Below are positions 43,801 to 44,059 of a stretch of 44,059 nucleotides of DNA, piece after piece (position 1 is the stretch's first letter; each line of letters opens with the position of its first letter). The position numbers were made by a program, and so were the translations under genes. The notes under the pieces were generated by a model that was not told where the DNA came from, made no database searches, and saw nothing but the letters and a program-made list of their open reading frames with translations. Source of the DNA: Frankiaceae bacterium (GTDB lineage Bacteria; Actinomycetota; Actinomycetes; JAFAQI01); contig JAICMI010000005.1 of NCBI GenBank assembly GCA_025929315.1, forward strand, positions 1 through 44,059. Direction: 5' to 3'.

Positions 43801-43831
43801 AAGGGGCGTGTAAATAATGGTGTCGCCCCTT
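43801..43831. promoter_or_regulatory. Inverted repeat, candidate operator in the divergent promoter
   Basis: Perfect 8-bp arms AAGGGGCG (43801-43808) and CGCCCCTT (43824-43831) around a 15-base AT-rich spacer containing TAAATAAT, which could be the -10 of the thioesterase gene. Lies in the 130-base region between the divergent amidohydrolase (43723) and thioesterase (43854) genes. A TetR- or MarR-type dimer site is a possibility. Confidence 0.55.
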
Positions 43832-43853
43832 TCCGACCGCTTCGGGAGTACCC

Positions 43854-44059
43854 ATGGCCGGCGTCTCGTTCGACAACCTTCGTGCCTGTCTCGAGATGAA
43901 AGAGACGGCTCCTGGCACTTTCGTCGGGGACAACCTCGCGCTGGACTACCACCGGGTCTTCGGCGGCCAGATCCTGGCGCAGGGCATCCTCACCGCCACC
44001 GCGGCTTCGGACGGCAAAGAGGTCAAGTCGCTGACGCAGCTGTTCCCGCGCGAGGGCAA
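43854..44059 (+). CDS. tesB: Acyl-CoA thioesterase II (TesB-like), N-terminal part
   Basis: Hydrolyses acyl-CoA to acid and CoA; only the first 68 codons are present, cut by the window edge. ATG 43854 has GGGAG a few bases upstream. The sequence PGTFVGDN...DYHRVFGGQILAQG is the first hot-dog unit hallmark of TesB, with LTQLFPREG at the end where the family has the strand before the active site. It is divergent from the large minus operon and could release free acids or CoA from stalled intermediates. Family assignment is good; activity cannot be judged from the fragment. Confidence 0.85.
   Translation, partial: MAGVSFDNLRACLEMKETAPGTFVGDNLALDYHRVFGGQILAQGILTATAASDGKEVKSLTQLFPREG

Overview
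This window is high-GC DNA with very tight gene packing, many GTG starts and many 4-bp ATGA/GTGA overlaps. With F420-type luciferase-like oxidoreductase, mycobacterial-style alpha-methylacyl-CoA racemase, a double-length FadE and lipoproteins with long Gly/Ala/Ser/Thr linkers, it points to an actinomycete (Actinomycetota). I cannot name the genus. The content is a catabolic island: acyl-CoA enzymes, two P450s, five TIM-barrel amidohydrolases, a sulfatase and two importers. Together they suggest uptake and breakdown of a hydrophobic, branched, possibly sulfated or esterified compound such as a sterol or terpenoid; the substrate itself is inference.

Layout. 1-6582 (minus): importer locus A, a fully overlapping chain of solute-binding lipoprotein, surface-anchored protein, two small two-helix membrane proteins (the second with a zinc-type His/Cys tail), fused LivH-LivM permease, LivG and LivF (cut by the window edge). 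6677-14103: amidohydrolase, divergent SDR, FadE34-like double acyl-CoA dehydrogenase, amidohydrolase plus class II aldolase/adducin-like protein, and alpha-methylacyl-CoA racemase. 14132-21307 (plus): sulfatase, LLM oxidoreductase, amidohydrolase, D-aminoacylase-type hydrolase, zinc alcohol dehydrogenase, an apparent operon. 21304-23940: a patch of small, less catabolic genes (broken SRPBCC gene, ABM monooxygenase, methyltransferase, two small membrane proteins, CYTH enzyme). 24044-26966 (minus): amidohydrolase paralogue that has lost its metal motif, glutathione peroxidase, P450.

27099-34173: importer locus B, a paralogue of A with surface protein, membrane/zinc-tail protein, LivHM, LivG, LivF on plus and the solute-binding lipoprotein convergent on minus. 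34271-43723 (minus): long operon reading amidohydrolase, CaiB CoA-transferase, P450, aldehyde dehydrogenase, DUF35-thiolase fusion, HD protein, NYN/PIN-like protein, MFS exporter, small anchored protein. 43854 to the end: start of a TesB-type thioesterase.

The most interesting point is that both Liv-type importers carry the same two extra parts not found in textbook Liv systems: a signal-peptide plus C-terminal-anchor surface protein, and a small two-helix membrane protein ending in HxxxC...CxxC. Their co-duplication with the transporter suggests an extended importer for large hydrophobic substrates. No tRNA, rRNA, CRISPR array, insertion sequence or transcription regulator gene was seen. No unexplained gap exceeds about 300 bases except the degraded gene near 21.3-21.67 kb.
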